In this document: positions 36,702-45,500 of the stretch, piece after piece
How positions within the stretch are numbered: the first letter of the stretch is position 1
Layout: each line of letters starts with the position of its first letter
From: Neorhizobium huautlense
GTDB lineage: Bacteria > Pseudomonadota > Alphaproteobacteria > Rhizobiales > Rhizobiaceae
Direction: 5' to 3'
Length of the DNA stretch: 64,000 nucleotides
NCBI RefSeq assembly: GCF_002968575.1
Contig: NZ_PVBM01000010.1
Span: 122,798 to 186,797, forward strand
Notes under the pieces: model-generated
Seen by the model: only the letters and a program-made list of their open reading frames with translations
Databases searched by the model: none
Told to the model about the DNA's origin: nothing
Position numbers and translations under genes: made by a program

Positions 36702-37544
36702 ATGACCATAGCCGAAGCGTTCGCAGGGAGCCGCGAGGCTCGAAAACCGGAGGGTAGGCGAATTCGCCTGCCGTCCCTCTCGAAAGACGCATTTCTTCCC
36801 TATCTGGTGCCGGTGCTGATCGTTGCCGCCTGGCAGGCGGCCTCCTCGGCAGGCTGGATCTCGGACCGCATCATGCCCGCTCCGGTCGCGGTGGTGAGAG
36901 CCTTCTGGGACGTGGCTCTTTCCGGGCAGCTGGCGTATGACGTCGCCGTCAGCGGTGCGAGAGCGCTGACTGGACTGCTGATCGGCGGCTCGATCGGCTT
37001 CCTGCTCGGCATTGCCAATGGTGTGTCGAGGCTTTCCGAGCAGCTCACCGATACCACCTTGCAGATGCTGCGCACCATCCCGCATCTGGCGATGATCCCG
37101 CTGGTTATCCTCTGGTTCGGCATCGGCGAGGAGGCCAAACTTTTTCTGACCTCGCTGGGCGTGCTGTTTCCGATCTACCTCAACACCTATCACGGCGTGC
37201 GCAATGTCGACCGCGACCTGATCGAGATGGGGCGGATCTACGGCATGAGCGGCTGGTCGCTGTTCCGCAAGGTAATCTTTCCGGGCGCTCTTCCGTCGAT
37301 CTTCGTCGGCCTGCGCTACGCGCTCGGCATCATGTGGCTGACGCTGATCGTCTCGGAATCCATCGCCGCCTCATCCGGCATCGGGCACATGGCCAATACG
37401 GCGCGTGAGTTCATGATGACCGACGTCGTGGTGCTGGCGCTCGTCATCTATGCCGCGCTCGGCAAATTGGCGGATGTGATCGCCAGGACGCTGGAGCGCT
37501 GGACGCTGTCGTGGAACGTGGCCTACCAACGTCAAGGAGCCTGA
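36702..37544 (+). CDS. ssuC: Alkanesulfonate ABC transporter permease
   Basis: 280 aa with about six membrane helices. The cytoplasmic EAA-type loop is [36 protein letters not shown]. It is the membrane subunit for SsuA and SsuB. The order ssuA-D-C-B with short gaps (24 bases after ssuD, 4 before ssuB) supports one transcript. Confidence 0.95.
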   Translation: MTIAEAFAGSREARKPEGRRIRLPSLSKDAFLPYLVPVLIVAAWQAASSAGWISDRIMPAPVAVVRAFWDVALSGQLAYDVAVSGARALTGLLIGGSIGFLLGIANGVSRLSEQLTDTTLQMLRTIPHLAMIPLVILWFGIGEEAKLFLTSLGVLFPIYLNTYHGVRNVDRDLIEMGRIYGMSGWSLFRKVIFPGALPSIFVGLRYALGIMWLTLIVSESIAASSGIGHMANTAREFMMTDVVVLALVIYAALGKLADVIARTLERWTLSWNVAYQRQGA

Positions 37545-37548
37545 AGAA

Positions 37549-38373
37549 ATGCCGATCGGACCTTATCAGCGGCCGCTTGCTTTCGTCGACGGTGAGCCTT
37601 TGGAATATGAACCGCCCATTCCGGCGAGGGCGAACCGGCCGCCGGCCGCCGCCGTGAAGCTGTCGGGAATCCAAAAACAGTTCGGCGACAACCGCGTGCT
37701 GCGGGGCGTCGACCTCGAGGTACCTGCCGGACAATTCCTGGCGATCGTCGGTAAAAGCGGTTGCGGCAAGAGCACGCTCCTGCGGCTGCTCGTCGGGCTC
37801 GACAGCCAGACGTCGGGCGAGATCTCGTTTAAGAACGGGGCGGGGGCCGAGATCGTCCCCAACGCCCGCATCGTCTTCCAAGAGCCCAGGCTTCTGCCCT
37901 GGTTCACGGTATCGGAAAATGTCGAGGTCGGCCTTGGAGACGGGGTGCCGAAAAATCTCGCACGGCGCCAGGCCGAGGCGGTGCTGGCCGAGGTGCAACT
38001 GCGGGAGAAGGCTGGCGAATGGCCCGCCAGACTTTCCGGGGGACAAAGGCAGCGGGTGGCGCTCGCCAGGGCTCTTGTCAGCCGGCCGGGGCTGCTCGCC
38101 CTCGACGAACCGCTCGGCGCGCTCGACGCCCTGACGCGCATCAGCATGCAGCAATTGTTGACCCGCGTCTGGCGCGAGCTTGGCTTCACGGCCGTTCTGG
38201 TGACCCATGACGTCACGGAAGCCGTGCACCTGGCGGACCGGGTGATCGTGCTGGACGAGGGACGCATCAAGCTCGACCTGGCCATTCCCCAGGCCCATCC
38301 GCGCCGTCATGGGGATCCGGACCTCGCTGCGCTCGAAGGAAAATTGCTCTCCGCCATTCTCGGGGAAAGCTGA
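37549..38373 (+). CDS. ssuB: Alkanesulfonate ABC transporter ATP-binding protein
   Basis: 274 aa. Walker A is GKSGCGKS, the Q-loop FQEPRLLPW, signature LSGGQRQR, Walker [13 protein letters not shown] and H-loop VTHDV. It hydrolyses ATP to drive sulfonate import. A ~30-residue N-terminal extension precedes the usual start. Last gene of the ssu operon; the XRE regulator converges after 3 bases. Confidence 0.95.
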   Translation: MPIGPYQRPLAFVDGEPLEYEPPIPARANRPPAAAVKLSGIQKQFGDNRVLRGVDLEVPAGQFLAIVGKSGCGKSTLLRLLVGLDSQTSGEISFKNGAGAEIVPNARIVFQEPRLLPWFTVSENVEVGLGDGVPKNLARRQAEAVLAEVQLREKAGEWPARLSGGQRQRVALARALVSRPGLLALDEPLGALDALTRISMQQLLTRVWRELGFTAVLVTHDVTEAVHLADRVIVLDEGRIKLDLAIPQAHPRRHGDPDLAALEGKLLSAILGES

Positions 38374-38376
38374 GCG

Positions 38377-38685
38377 TCAGCGAAGCGGCGAGGTCGAGTT
38401 GCCTTTTTGGCAGACACCCAGGCCGCAGCCTTCCACTTCCATGAAAACAACGCCCCCATCCTCGAAGGCGCGTCGGATCTGGGCAGCCGTCGCGCGGTGA
38501 ACGTCGTGGCGGCTGCCTTCGTAGTCGCGGATCGTGCTGCGGGAAATTTCGGAACGCTCCGCCAGTTCGCTCTGCGTCCAGTCGAGAAGCCCTCTCGCCG
38601 CGCGGCAGAGCGCCGGCGTCAAAATGATCTGCTTCGAGTCTTGACCCATTTCACCAGGCTGCCCATATTGGTCAACATACGCCAT
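38377..38685 (-). CDS. Small XRE-family HTH regulator
   Basis: 102 aa from ATG 38685 (91 residues if ATG 38649 is used). The HTH is CRAARGLLDWTQSELAERSEISRSTIRDYEG, followed by RATAAQIRRAFEDGGVVFME, the pattern of small HTH proteins common in rhizobia. Divergent from the Kef-type antiporter. The palindrome GCCATATATGGC (38681-38692) covers its start codon, which would allow autoregulation. No other regulator is near, so control of the antiporter is plausible. Confidence 0.85.
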   Translation of the reverse strand: MAYVDQYGQPGEMGQDSKQIILTPALCRAARGLLDWTQSELAERSEISRSTIRDYEGSRHDVHRATAAQIRRAFEDGGVVFMEVEGCGLGVCQKGNSTSPLR

Positions 38686-38692
38686 ATATGGC
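38681..38692. promoter_or_regulatory. Perfect 12-base palindrome at the XRE start
   Basis: GCCATATATGGC is fully self-complementary and contains the ATG of the XRE gene. It lies 33 bases before the antiporter start. A homodimeric HTH protein could bind here; this is an inference from symmetry and position. Confidence 0.45.
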
Positions 38693-38724
38693 AGATTTCC
38701 AGGAGATTTCCAGAGGGAGCGCGG

Positions 38725-40674
38725 ATGCCGCACGATACCCCATTGATTTCGACCATCGTCGGCGGTCTCGTGCTTGCGTTTATATTCGGCGCTATCGCCA
38801 ATCGGTTCCGTCTGCCGCCGCTGGTCGGCTATCTTTTCGCCGGCATCCTCGTCGGCCCTCATACCCCTGGCTATGTGGCCGACCAGAGTCTCGCACCGGA
38901 ACTTGCCGAAATCGGCGTCATCCTGCTGATGTTTGGCGTCGGCTTGCATTTCTCGCTGAAGGATCTTCTGTCCGTGCGCGGCGTCGCCGTACCGGGCGCC
39001 ATCGTCCAGATCGGCTTTGCCACCTTGCTCGGCTGGGGCATGGGCGCGCTGATGGGCTGGCCGCTTGGAGGCAGCCTCGTTTTTGGCCTGGCGCTGTCGG
39101 TTGCCTCCACCGTCGTGCTGCTCAAGGCGCTGCAGGAAAGGCGTCTTGTCGAGACGGTGCGCGGCAAGATCGCGGTCGGCTGGCTGATCGTCGAAGACCT
39201 CGCCATGGTGCTGGCGCTGGTGTTGATCCCGGCACTCGCGAGCATCGGCGGCGAGGCGGCACATCCCGATCCGGTGGCGATCGCGGTTGCGGACCTTTTC
39301 GACATCGAACTCGGCGTTGCCGGTGTCATCGGCATTACTCTGTTGAAGGTCATGGCCTTTCTCGGGGTCATGCTGGTGATCGGCCGGCGCGTCATCCCCT
39401 GGATACTGCACCGCATCGCCCATAGCGGCTCACGCGAACTTTTCAGGCTCGGGGTCCTTGCGATCGCGCTCGGGGTCGCCTTCGGTGCCGCCAAGCTCTT
39501 CGGCGTATCGCTGGCGCTGGGTGCCTTTTTCGCCGGCATGATCCTTTCGGAAAGCGAGCTGTCGCACAGGGCGGCTCAGGAAACCCTGCCGCTGCGCGAT
39601 GCTTTCGCCGTACTGTTCTTCGTCTCGGTCGGCATGCTCTTTGATCCGAACATCATCCTGTCGAACCCGCTGCCGGTGCTTGCGACCGTCTTCATCATCC
39701 TGATCGGCAAATCGATGGCTGCCTTCCTGATCGTGCTTGCATTCCGAATGACGGTACCGACGGCGCTGACCATTTCAGCCAGTCTGGCACAGATCGGCGA
39801 ATTCTCCTTCATTCTCGCCGAACTCGGTGTGGGGTTGAACCTGCTCCCGCAAGAGGGCCGCGACCTGATCCTCGCCGGCGCGATCATTTCGATCATGCTC
39901 AATCCCGTGATGTTTTATCTCGGCGACAAGCTGATCCCGCGGCTGGAGGCGCGGCTGATCCGTGCGCCGGAAGGCGAGGGCGAGGCGGCGATTGCCACGC
40001 AGACCGGCGCCCATAGCGACGATGCCGTGCCCGGCCAGGAAACTCCGACGCCGAAGGAGACCGAGCCGGTGCTGACTACTGCCGGTGAGGAGGGCGAGGT
40101 GGCCGTGAGCCGGCTCATGGATCATGCGGTCGTGGTGGGCTACGGCCGGGTCGGCAGCATCGTGGTGGCCAACCTGAAATCCTCCGGCACACCGTTTCTG
40201 GTGATCGAGGATTCGGAAAACCGGGTTCAGGATCTCTTGAAGCAGGGGATCGAAGTCATCGTCGGCAATGCGGCTTCGCCCAAGGTGCTGGAGCTTGCCA
40301 ATCTGGGAACGGCAAAGAGCCTCGTCGTGGCGATCCCGAACGCTTTCGAGGCCGGCAATGTGGTCATGCAGGCACGTGAGGTGAACCCTGCGCTTCTGAT
40401 CCTGTGCCGCGCCAATTCCGACGCCGAGATCGAGCATCTGACCAAACTGGGCGCCGACAAGACGATTATGGGCGAGCGCGAAATCGCCTATGGCATGCTC
40501 GACGGCCTCGATCAGGTGCATTACCGCGCGGATGTGCTGGAAGAGGCGGAAGAAGCGCCGAAGCCGCAAGCGCCTGAGCCAACCGGGCTGACGGAGGTCG
40601 CGTCGGAGAGGCCACATGACGAGCCCGCGGCCCCCTCCGATGTCGAGCCGCCTGCGGAGCCGACTAAAGCCTGA
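38725..40674 (+). CDS. Kef-type CPA2 cation:proton antiporter with TrkA-N domain
   Basis: 649 aa. The N-terminal ~400 residues form about 12-13 membrane helices (LPPLVGYLFAGILVGP, GVSLALGAFFAGMILSESELSH). A long acidic linker (~420-460) leads to an NAD-binding RCK/TrkA-N domain (VVVGYGRVGSIV, GNAASPKVL). It resembles YbaL/KefB potassium-efflux proteins. The C-terminus is rich in Pro, Glu and Ala and probably disordered. AGAGGGAG precedes ATG 38725. No KefF/G ancillary gene is adjacent. Confidence 0.93.
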   Translation: MPHDTPLISTIVGGLVLAFIFGAIANRFRLPPLVGYLFAGILVGPHTPGYVADQSLAPELAEIGVILLMFGVGLHFSLKDLLSVRGVAVPGAIVQIGFATLLGWGMGALMGWPLGGSLVFGLALSVASTVVLLKALQERRLVETVRGKIAVGWLIVEDLAMVLALVLIPALASIGGEAAHPDPVAIAVADLFDIELGVAGVIGITLLKVMAFLGVMLVIGRRVIPWILHRIAHSGSRELFRLGVLAIALGVAFGAAKLFGVSLALGAFFAGMILSESELSHRAAQETLPLRDAFAVLFFVSVGMLFDPNIILSNPLPVLATVFIILIGKSMAAFLIVLAFRMTVPTALTISASLAQIGEFSFILAELGVGLNLLPQEGRDLILAGAIISIMLNPVMFYLGDKLIPRLEARLIRAPEGEGEAAIATQTGAHSDDAVPGQETPTPKETEPVLTTAGEEGEVAVSRLMDHAVVVGYGRVGSIVVANLKSSGTPFLVIEDSENRVQDLLKQGIEVIVGNAASPKVLELANLGTAKSLVVAIPNAFEAGNVVMQAREVNPALLILCRANSDAEIEHLTKLGADKTIMGEREIAYGMLDGLDQVHYRADVLEEAEEAPKPQAPEPTGLTEVASERPHDEPAAPSDVEPPAEPTKA

Positions 40675-41085
40675 TCAGAATGGCTTGATCACGGCGAGCA
40701 ACACGACCAGAACGACGGAAACCAGGATGATCGGCATGCCGACGCGCACGAACGCCGGCGGATCGAGTTTCGGGTCGGCCCGCATGCGGCGCATCCAGCC
40801 CTGCTGCATGCCGTGCAGGGCGGAAAGCATGACCACCAGGACCAGCTTGGCGTGCAGCCAGCCGTCGGAAAAGCCGACGTAACCGAAGATGAGCCAGAGG
40901 CCGAAGAGCCAGGCGCCCCCGAGGGCCGCCGTCGTCACTGTCCGGTCATATTTCCAGAGCGCTGCAATGACGCCGACGCGGATCGCGGGAGGCACCATGC
41001 CGATGACGAAGGCATTGATCAACATGCCGCCGATCAGAAGAAAGTCGGAGAGAATGTGCAATGCCTTGATGACGAAATACAGCAT
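40675..41085 (-). CDS. CopD/HemJ-like small membrane protein
   Basis: 136 aa with four predicted helices. The start YFVIKALHILSDFLLIGGML and the GWLHAKLVLVVMLSALHGM motif match the CopD/HemJ superfamily, where conserved His residues bind heme or copper. It is shorter and less conserved than HemJ itself, so protoporphyrinogen oxidase activity is not claimed. Its stop is immediately adjacent to that of the antiporter gene. Confidence 0.72.
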   Translation of the reverse strand: MLYFVIKALHILSDFLLIGGMLINAFVIGMVPPAIRVGVIAALWKYDRTVTTAALGGAWLFGLWLIFGYVGFSDGWLHAKLVLVVMLSALHGMQQGWMRRMRADPKLDPPAFVRVGMPIILVSVVLVVLLAVIKPF

Positions 41086-41091
41086 GGGGGG

Positions 41092-41646
41092 TCAACTCCA
41101 GATCATGGCTTCGGTAAAATTGAGTTCGGCGAAATCCTGCTTGCGCAACTTTTCCTCGTCGGCTGCGAAAAACTCGTCAAGCTGCGGGGGTGGGACGGAG
41201 GTTCCGGACAGCATCGCGTGAACCTGGCCGCGGTGATGGATCTGGTGCTGGAAGAGGTGCAGCAGCACCCGATCGGCGGTTTCCACCTGTACATGGTCGG
41301 CACGGGGAATGCGGACCTCCTGCATGACGGTTTCGGCAACCATCTCACGACAGTGGTCGATCAGCCGCCGATCGGCGGCATGCAGTTCGCGGTTAAGATC
41401 AGCAAAGTGCACGAAGGGTATCTCCGGCTCGAATGCTGCCGCGCCGATGCAATTGCCCTCCAGCGCACTGATGTAGAGCCAGTCGACCGTCAGGATGTGG
41501 TTGAGCGTATGGATGATCGACGGAAAGAAATTGGTGCGGGGTGCGGCCAGTTCCTCCGCCGAAAGCTTGCCGCATGCCCTTAGAAGCCGATGATTGGCCC
41601 AGGCATTGTTATAGGCCTGGGCAAGAAGATAGCGCTGTGGGGTCAT
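41092..41646 (-). CDS. DinB-family protein
   Basis: 184 aa four-helix bundle. Metal-site histidines are in HTLNHIL (~46-52) and HQIHHRGQVHAML (~133-145). DinB-like proteins are putative metal-dependent thiol transferases and many are damage- or stress-linked; the specific reaction is unknown. The gene is 6 bases upstream of the CopD-like gene, so cotranscription is likely. Confidence 0.9.
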   Translation of the reverse strand: MTPQRYLLAQAYNNAWANHRLLRACGKLSAEELAAPRTNFFPSIIHTLNHILTVDWLYISALEGNCIGAAAFEPEIPFVHFADLNRELHAADRRLIDHCREMVAETVMQEVRIPRADHVQVETADRVLLHLFQHQIHHRGQVHAMLSGTSVPPPQLDEFFAADEEKLRKQDFAELNFTEAMIWS

Positions 41647-41671
41647 CGAATCCTCCGTTGCGGAGGCGAAA

Positions 41672-42481
41672 CTAGCCTTTCAGCCGCGCAATGACCAGAT
41701 GGCCCGGCGACGGCTGTCCATCCTGCATGCGCACATTGATTTCGGAGATTTCCAGCACCTCAAACCCGGTGTCGGCAAGCCGCGATCGGACGTATGCTTC
41801 GCTATGGAGAAAACGCTGGTGCGGGCCGACTGCATAGGTACGGCCGTCGGCATCGGACAGGCTCTCCGACGAGAAGGCGAAAATGCCGCCTTTCAGCATA
41901 TTTTCCGCCACGCCGAAGAACAGCGGCTCGAGCGCGCCGAGATAGGGAAGCACGTCCGTTGCGGTGACAAGGTCGAAAGGCTCGTCGTCATTGTCTTCCA
42001 GGAAATCTTCGACTTCCGCTACGTAAAGCGTTTCGTAAAGATCCTTTTCGTGGGCGATTTCAACCATGTTCTCGGAGATGTCGATACCGGTAATATCGTC
42101 AACCATGTCGCGCAGCGTGCCCCCCGTCAGCCCGGTGCCACAGCCAAGGTCGAGCATACGCTTGAAGTGCCCGAGCTTCAGCTCCTGGAACCGCTGGCGC
42201 ACCATCACCGGCACGGCGTAGCCCAGTTGCTCTACAAGGATGTCCTCGAAACTTTCGGCATGTTGATCGAAGAGTGTTTCGACATAGGCATCCGGCGCCT
42301 TCGGTGGCGTCTCGCCGCGGCCCATTGCGGCGATCCGCACCGCGGCGCCGCCGTGATCCTCGGGATCGAGCGCCAGCACATCCTCGTATGCCTTGACCGC
42401 CGCATCGATCTCGCCGGCTTTCTCCAGCGCCAGAGCGCGATTATAGGCTTCCGCCAATGCTTCCTCGTCGATCTTCTTCAT
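41672..42481 (-). CDS. Class I SAM-dependent methyltransferase with TPR start
   Basis: 269 aa. The first ~50 residues form a TPR-like helix pair (EALAEAYNRALALEKAGEIDAAVKAYEDVLALDPE). The SAM-binding motif MLDLGCGTGLTG and the acidic post-I region GIDISENMVEIA follow. Substrate unknown. The ATG at 42481 is chosen because homologous proteins start at the TPR and the upstream extension has no coding character. Divergent from the DUF2270 gene. Confidence 0.9.
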   Translation of the reverse strand: MKKIDEEALAEAYNRALALEKAGEIDAAVKAYEDVLALDPEDHGGAAVRIAAMGRGETPPKAPDAYVETLFDQHAESFEDILVEQLGYAVPVMVRQRFQELKLGHFKRMLDLGCGTGLTGGTLRDMVDDITGIDISENMVEIAHEKDLYETLYVAEVEDFLEDNDDEPFDLVTATDVLPYLGALEPLFFGVAENMLKGGIFAFSSESLSDADGRTYAVGPHQRFLHSEAYVRSRLADTGFEVLEISEINVRMQDGQPSPGHLVIARLKG

Positions 42482-42603
42482 CACTCTGTCCTTTGTTTTG
42501 AGGCGCTTTAAGCCGGTGGCGCCCGTTTGTCCATCGCCGCGGAACGTGTCGGGCGCTGGCCCGTTGAGCAAAGGAGCAGAAATTTTTGCCTGGAGAAAGG
42601 ATC

Positions 42604-43326
42604 ATGGCCGGCGATCAGGGGCCGAACGTGCTGGAGCAGAATATCGAGCGACGGGCACCGTCGCTGCCGATCACATCCGCCGAAAAGGCCAATATGATCA
42701 TCCACTATTACCGCGGCGAGATGGGGCGGATGGCCGGTTGGCGCGACCGCATCGACCGCACGTCCAACTGGGCCATCACCATGGTCGCGGGTCTTCTCTC
42801 CGTATCGCTCTCGACGCCGACCTCGCACCATGGCGTCGTGCTGTTTGCCATGCTTCTCATCTCGCTGATGCTCTTGATCGAGGCGCGACGCTATCGCTTC
42901 TTCGATGTCTATCGCGCCAGAGTGCGCAAGCTGGAGCGGCATTATTTCGCCCAGGCGCTGGATCCGCAGGCCGATCTCAAGCCCGACTGGGCGGTCGGCA
43001 TTGCCCGTAGCCTGCGCAATCCGAGCTTCCTCATCACCTATCGGGAGGCGCTGTTCAGGCGCATCCGGCGAAACTATGTCTGGATGTATGTCATCCTGCT
43101 GTTCGCCTGGCTGCTGAAGATCTCAACGCCGAAACTGCTTCCCAACGAGCCCAAGACGGATGTCGTCTTTTCGGTCGGCGAGGCCGTCAACAATGCGGCG
43201 CTCGGGCCGGCGCCGGGGTGGAGCGTGATAGCGGTGGTCGCGTTCTTTTATGCCGCAATCCTGTATGCCGCCATCCATCGAGAGCCAGATGACGGCGAAT
43301 TCGCTCACGGCGAAGTGCATGTATGA
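42604..43326 (+). CDS. DUF2270 membrane protein
   Basis: 240 aa from ATG 42604, since GGAGAAAGG just upstream is the ribosome site; the TTG at 42586 is not used. The domain shows MIIHYYRGEMGRMAGWRDRIDRTSNWAI, then EARRYRFFDVYRARVRKLERHYF. It has about four hydrophobic segments including VWMYVILLFAWLLK and a C-terminal helix. Function not known. Confidence 0.87.
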   Translation: MAGDQGPNVLEQNIERRAPSLPITSAEKANMIIHYYRGEMGRMAGWRDRIDRTSNWAITMVAGLLSVSLSTPTSHHGVVLFAMLLISLMLLIEARRYRFFDVYRARVRKLERHYFAQALDPQADLKPDWAVGIARSLRNPSFLITYREALFRRIRRNYVWMYVILLFAWLLKISTPKLLPNEPKTDVVFSVGEAVNNAALGPAPGWSVIAVVAFFYAAILYAAIHREPDDGEFAHGEVHV

Positions 43327-43342
43327 GGCCGCCGGGTTCTCG

Positions 43343-43606
43343 CTAGTGGATGATGATCTCTCCCTTGACTGCGCGCCACTCGCTTGCCGATATCAGCTTC
43401 CGATGCACATAGCGGACGGAATGCAGAGGCCCGTCCAATTTTTCCTGCCAGAATTTCAGGAAACCCTTCATCTCCGGAAAATCCGGAGCAAGGTCGTAGT
43501 TCTGCCAGATATAGCTCTGCAACAGGGCCGGGTGATCGGGCAGGCGATAGAAGATCTGGGCCGTTGTCAGGCCGTATCCTTTCAGCATCATTTCCATCTC
43601 AGACAT
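43343..43606 (-). CDS. usg: Usg protein family member
   Basis: 87 aa. The sequence MLKGYGLTTAQIFYRLPDHP, then LQSYIWQNYDLAPDFPEMKGFLKFWQEKLDGPLHSV, matches the small alphaproteobacterial Usg family. It has been annotated in databases as linked to phosphoribosylanthranilate isomerase, without firm biochemistry. No trp gene is nearby. A short hairpin GACGC/GCGTC lies in the 5' leader (43645-43661 region). Confidence 0.88.
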   Translation of the reverse strand: MSEMEMMLKGYGLTTAQIFYRLPDHPALLQSYIWQNYDLAPDFPEMKGFLKFWQEKLDGPLHSVRYVHRKLISASEWRAVKGEIIIH

Positions 43607-43760
43607 AGAGCAGTTCCCACTTATTCTTTTTCAGGAGGACGCTTTTCGCGTCACCCCGATATGGGAGCATGCCACGGTTAACCGAGGCTTTACAATTGAG
43701 CTATAAAGGTGCTTTCGTGAATTTTTTCAGTATGTTAGCAGCGAGATTCGTTGAGTGCTG

Positions 43761-44591
43761 CTACCGCTTCAGATGCCGGGTCAGGCGGGCTTCCAGGAAG
43801 GCCCATACGTGCCTGAGAGTTTCGACCATGGCGAGGTAGAAGATCGCCGCCCAGAGGTAGGCCTGATAGTCGAAGGTGCGGGAAAAGGCGTAGCGGGTCT
43901 CGCCCATCAGATCGTAGACCGTCACGATGGCGACGACTGCGGAGCCCTTCATCATCAGCACAAGTTCGTTGCCATAGGGCCGGAGCGCTACGATCAGTGC
44001 CTGCGGCAGGATGATCTTTGCGAAGGCAACCTGCTTGGAAAGGCCGAGTGCCGCGGCGCCCTCACGCTGACCGCGGGGAACGCTTTCGATCGCGCCGCGC
44101 AGGATTTCCGCCTGATAGGCGGCGGTGTTGAGCACGAAGGACAGGAGGCCGCAATACCAGGCATCCCTGAAGAACCACCAGAGGCCGGCGCTTTCCAACT
44201 GCGGCTTGAAGCTGCCGAGGCCGTAATAGATCAGGAAAAGCTGAGCAAGCAGCGGCGTGCTGCGGAACACATAGACATAGGCGTAGGCGATGCCGTTGAG
44301 CACGCGGTTTTTCGACATGCGTGCGAACGCGATCGGCACCGACAGCAGCGCCCCGAAGACGACGGCAAGACCGACGAGAGAGATCGTCGTCCAAAGGCCG
44401 TTTAGGTAGCGGGGGCCATAACGCAGGAATTTGTCCTGATCCCAGCCGTTGACAACCATGGCAACGAGCCCGGCGGCGAGCATTGCCCAGAGGATGAGGA
44501 TGCCGATCGCGGCGATCCTGGCGCCGGTGATGGGACGAGCGGGCGCAAGCGGGGCCGGTTGCGGCGGGATGAGTTCCCTCACATAGCTCAT
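43761..44591 (-). CDS. Polar amino-acid ABC permease (HisM/ArtM-like)
   Basis: 276 aa with about five membrane helices. The EAA-like loop is QREGAAALGLSKQVAFAKIILPQALIVALRPYGNELVLMMKGSA. It is one of two permease subunits in a histidine/arginine/opine-type uptake system. Its ATG overlaps the stop of the other permease gene (44588-44591). No ATPase gene follows; the Usg gene lies next. Confidence 0.93.
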   Translation of the reverse strand: MSYVRELIPPQPAPLAPARPITGARIAAIGILILWAMLAAGLVAMVVNGWDQDKFLRYGPRYLNGLWTTISLVGLAVVFGALLSVPIAFARMSKNRVLNGIAYAYVYVFRSTPLLAQLFLIYYGLGSFKPQLESAGLWWFFRDAWYCGLLSFVLNTAAYQAEILRGAIESVPRGQREGAAALGLSKQVAFAKIILPQALIVALRPYGNELVLMMKGSAVVAIVTVYDLMGETRYAFSRTFDYQAYLWAAIFYLAMVETLRHVWAFLEARLTRHLKR

Positions 44592-45370
44592 CGGGCCGTC
44601 TCCGCCCGCTTTGCCCAGCGCTCGACGAAGCCGAGTCCGAAGGACGAGATCATCGCAAGGATCAGGTAAAGAAGACAGGCGATGAAATAGAAGAAGAAGG
44701 CTTCCTTGCTGACTCTCGCGGCGATGCCCGTCTGCCGCACGATGTCGGCAAGCCCGATGACCGAGACATAAGAGGTATCCTTCAGGAGGATCAGCCAGAG
44801 ATTGGTGAGGCCGGGCAGGGCGATTCGGATGAGCTGCGGCAGGACGATCAGCCGCATGGTGCGTCCGCGATGCAGGCCGAGCGCATCGCCGGCCTCATAT
44901 TGCCCGCGCGGGATTGCCCGGAAGGCCGAAAGCAACACTTCGGAGGAATAGGAGGAAAAGACCACCGCAAGCGCCACCATGCCGGCGAGGAAGGCGTTGA
45001 TTTCGACGCGCCCCTCGTAGCCGAGCCAGGCGAGCACGGACTGGATCAGGATCTGCAGCCCGTAATAGACGATGAAGAGCGTCAGGAGTTCCGGCAGGCC
45101 GCGGAAGATCGTCGTGTAGATGCCGGTGGCGAGCCTCAGCAGCTTGTCCTCCGATTGCGCGGCGAGCGCGATCAGGAAGCCGAGAAAAAGCCCGACGGGT
45201 ACCGTGGCGAGCGCCAGCGAAATGGTGACTTTGACGCCGAAGGCGATTTCGTCGCCCCAGCCCGCTTCGCCGCAGGCGACGAGGGTGCCGGAGCCGAACA
45301 GCGAGAAGATGCCGACAGGACCGCAAAGCGGATCGAGCGCGCCGAAGAGGGCGGAAAAGAATCCGCTCAT
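44588..45370 (-). CDS. Polar amino-acid ABC permease (HisQ/ArtQ-like)
   Basis: 260 aa with about five helices. The conserved segment is GQYEAGDALGLHRGRTMRLIVLPQLIRIALPGLTNLWLILLKDTS. It pairs with the following permease. A stem-loop with T-run separates it from the upstream binding-protein gene, so permease expression should be lower than that of the binding protein. Confidence 0.93.
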   Translation of the reverse strand: MSGFFSALFGALDPLCGPVGIFSLFGSGTLVACGEAGWGDEIAFGVKVTISLALATVPVGLFLGFLIALAAQSEDKLLRLATGIYTTIFRGLPELLTLFIVYYGLQILIQSVLAWLGYEGRVEINAFLAGMVALAVVFSSYSSEVLLSAFRAIPRGQYEAGDALGLHRGRTMRLIVLPQLIRIALPGLTNLWLILLKDTSYVSVIGLADIVRQTGIAARVSKEAFFFYFIACLLYLILAMISSFGLGFVERWAKRAETAR

Positions 45371-45441
45371 AAAATCGTTTTCCCCTGCGGCTTCTGTCGT
45401 GCCGCTTGTTGTCTGAGCACCGGAGATGCTTCTGTTTCATT

Positions 45442-45477
45442 AAAAAGAAAAACGGCGGAAGGGCAAGCCTTCCGCCG
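45442..45477 (-). terminator. Intercistronic attenuator between binding-protein and permease genes
   Basis: On the minus strand the perfect stem CGGCGGAAGG/CCTTCCGCCG with a 5-base loop is followed by TTTTTCTTTTT. It lies 24 bases after the binding-protein stop and 72 before the permease start. Such hairpins stabilise binding-protein mRNA and partly end transcription. Confidence 0.85.
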
Positions 45478-45500
45478 GGTTCTGACGGACGATCCGGCGA

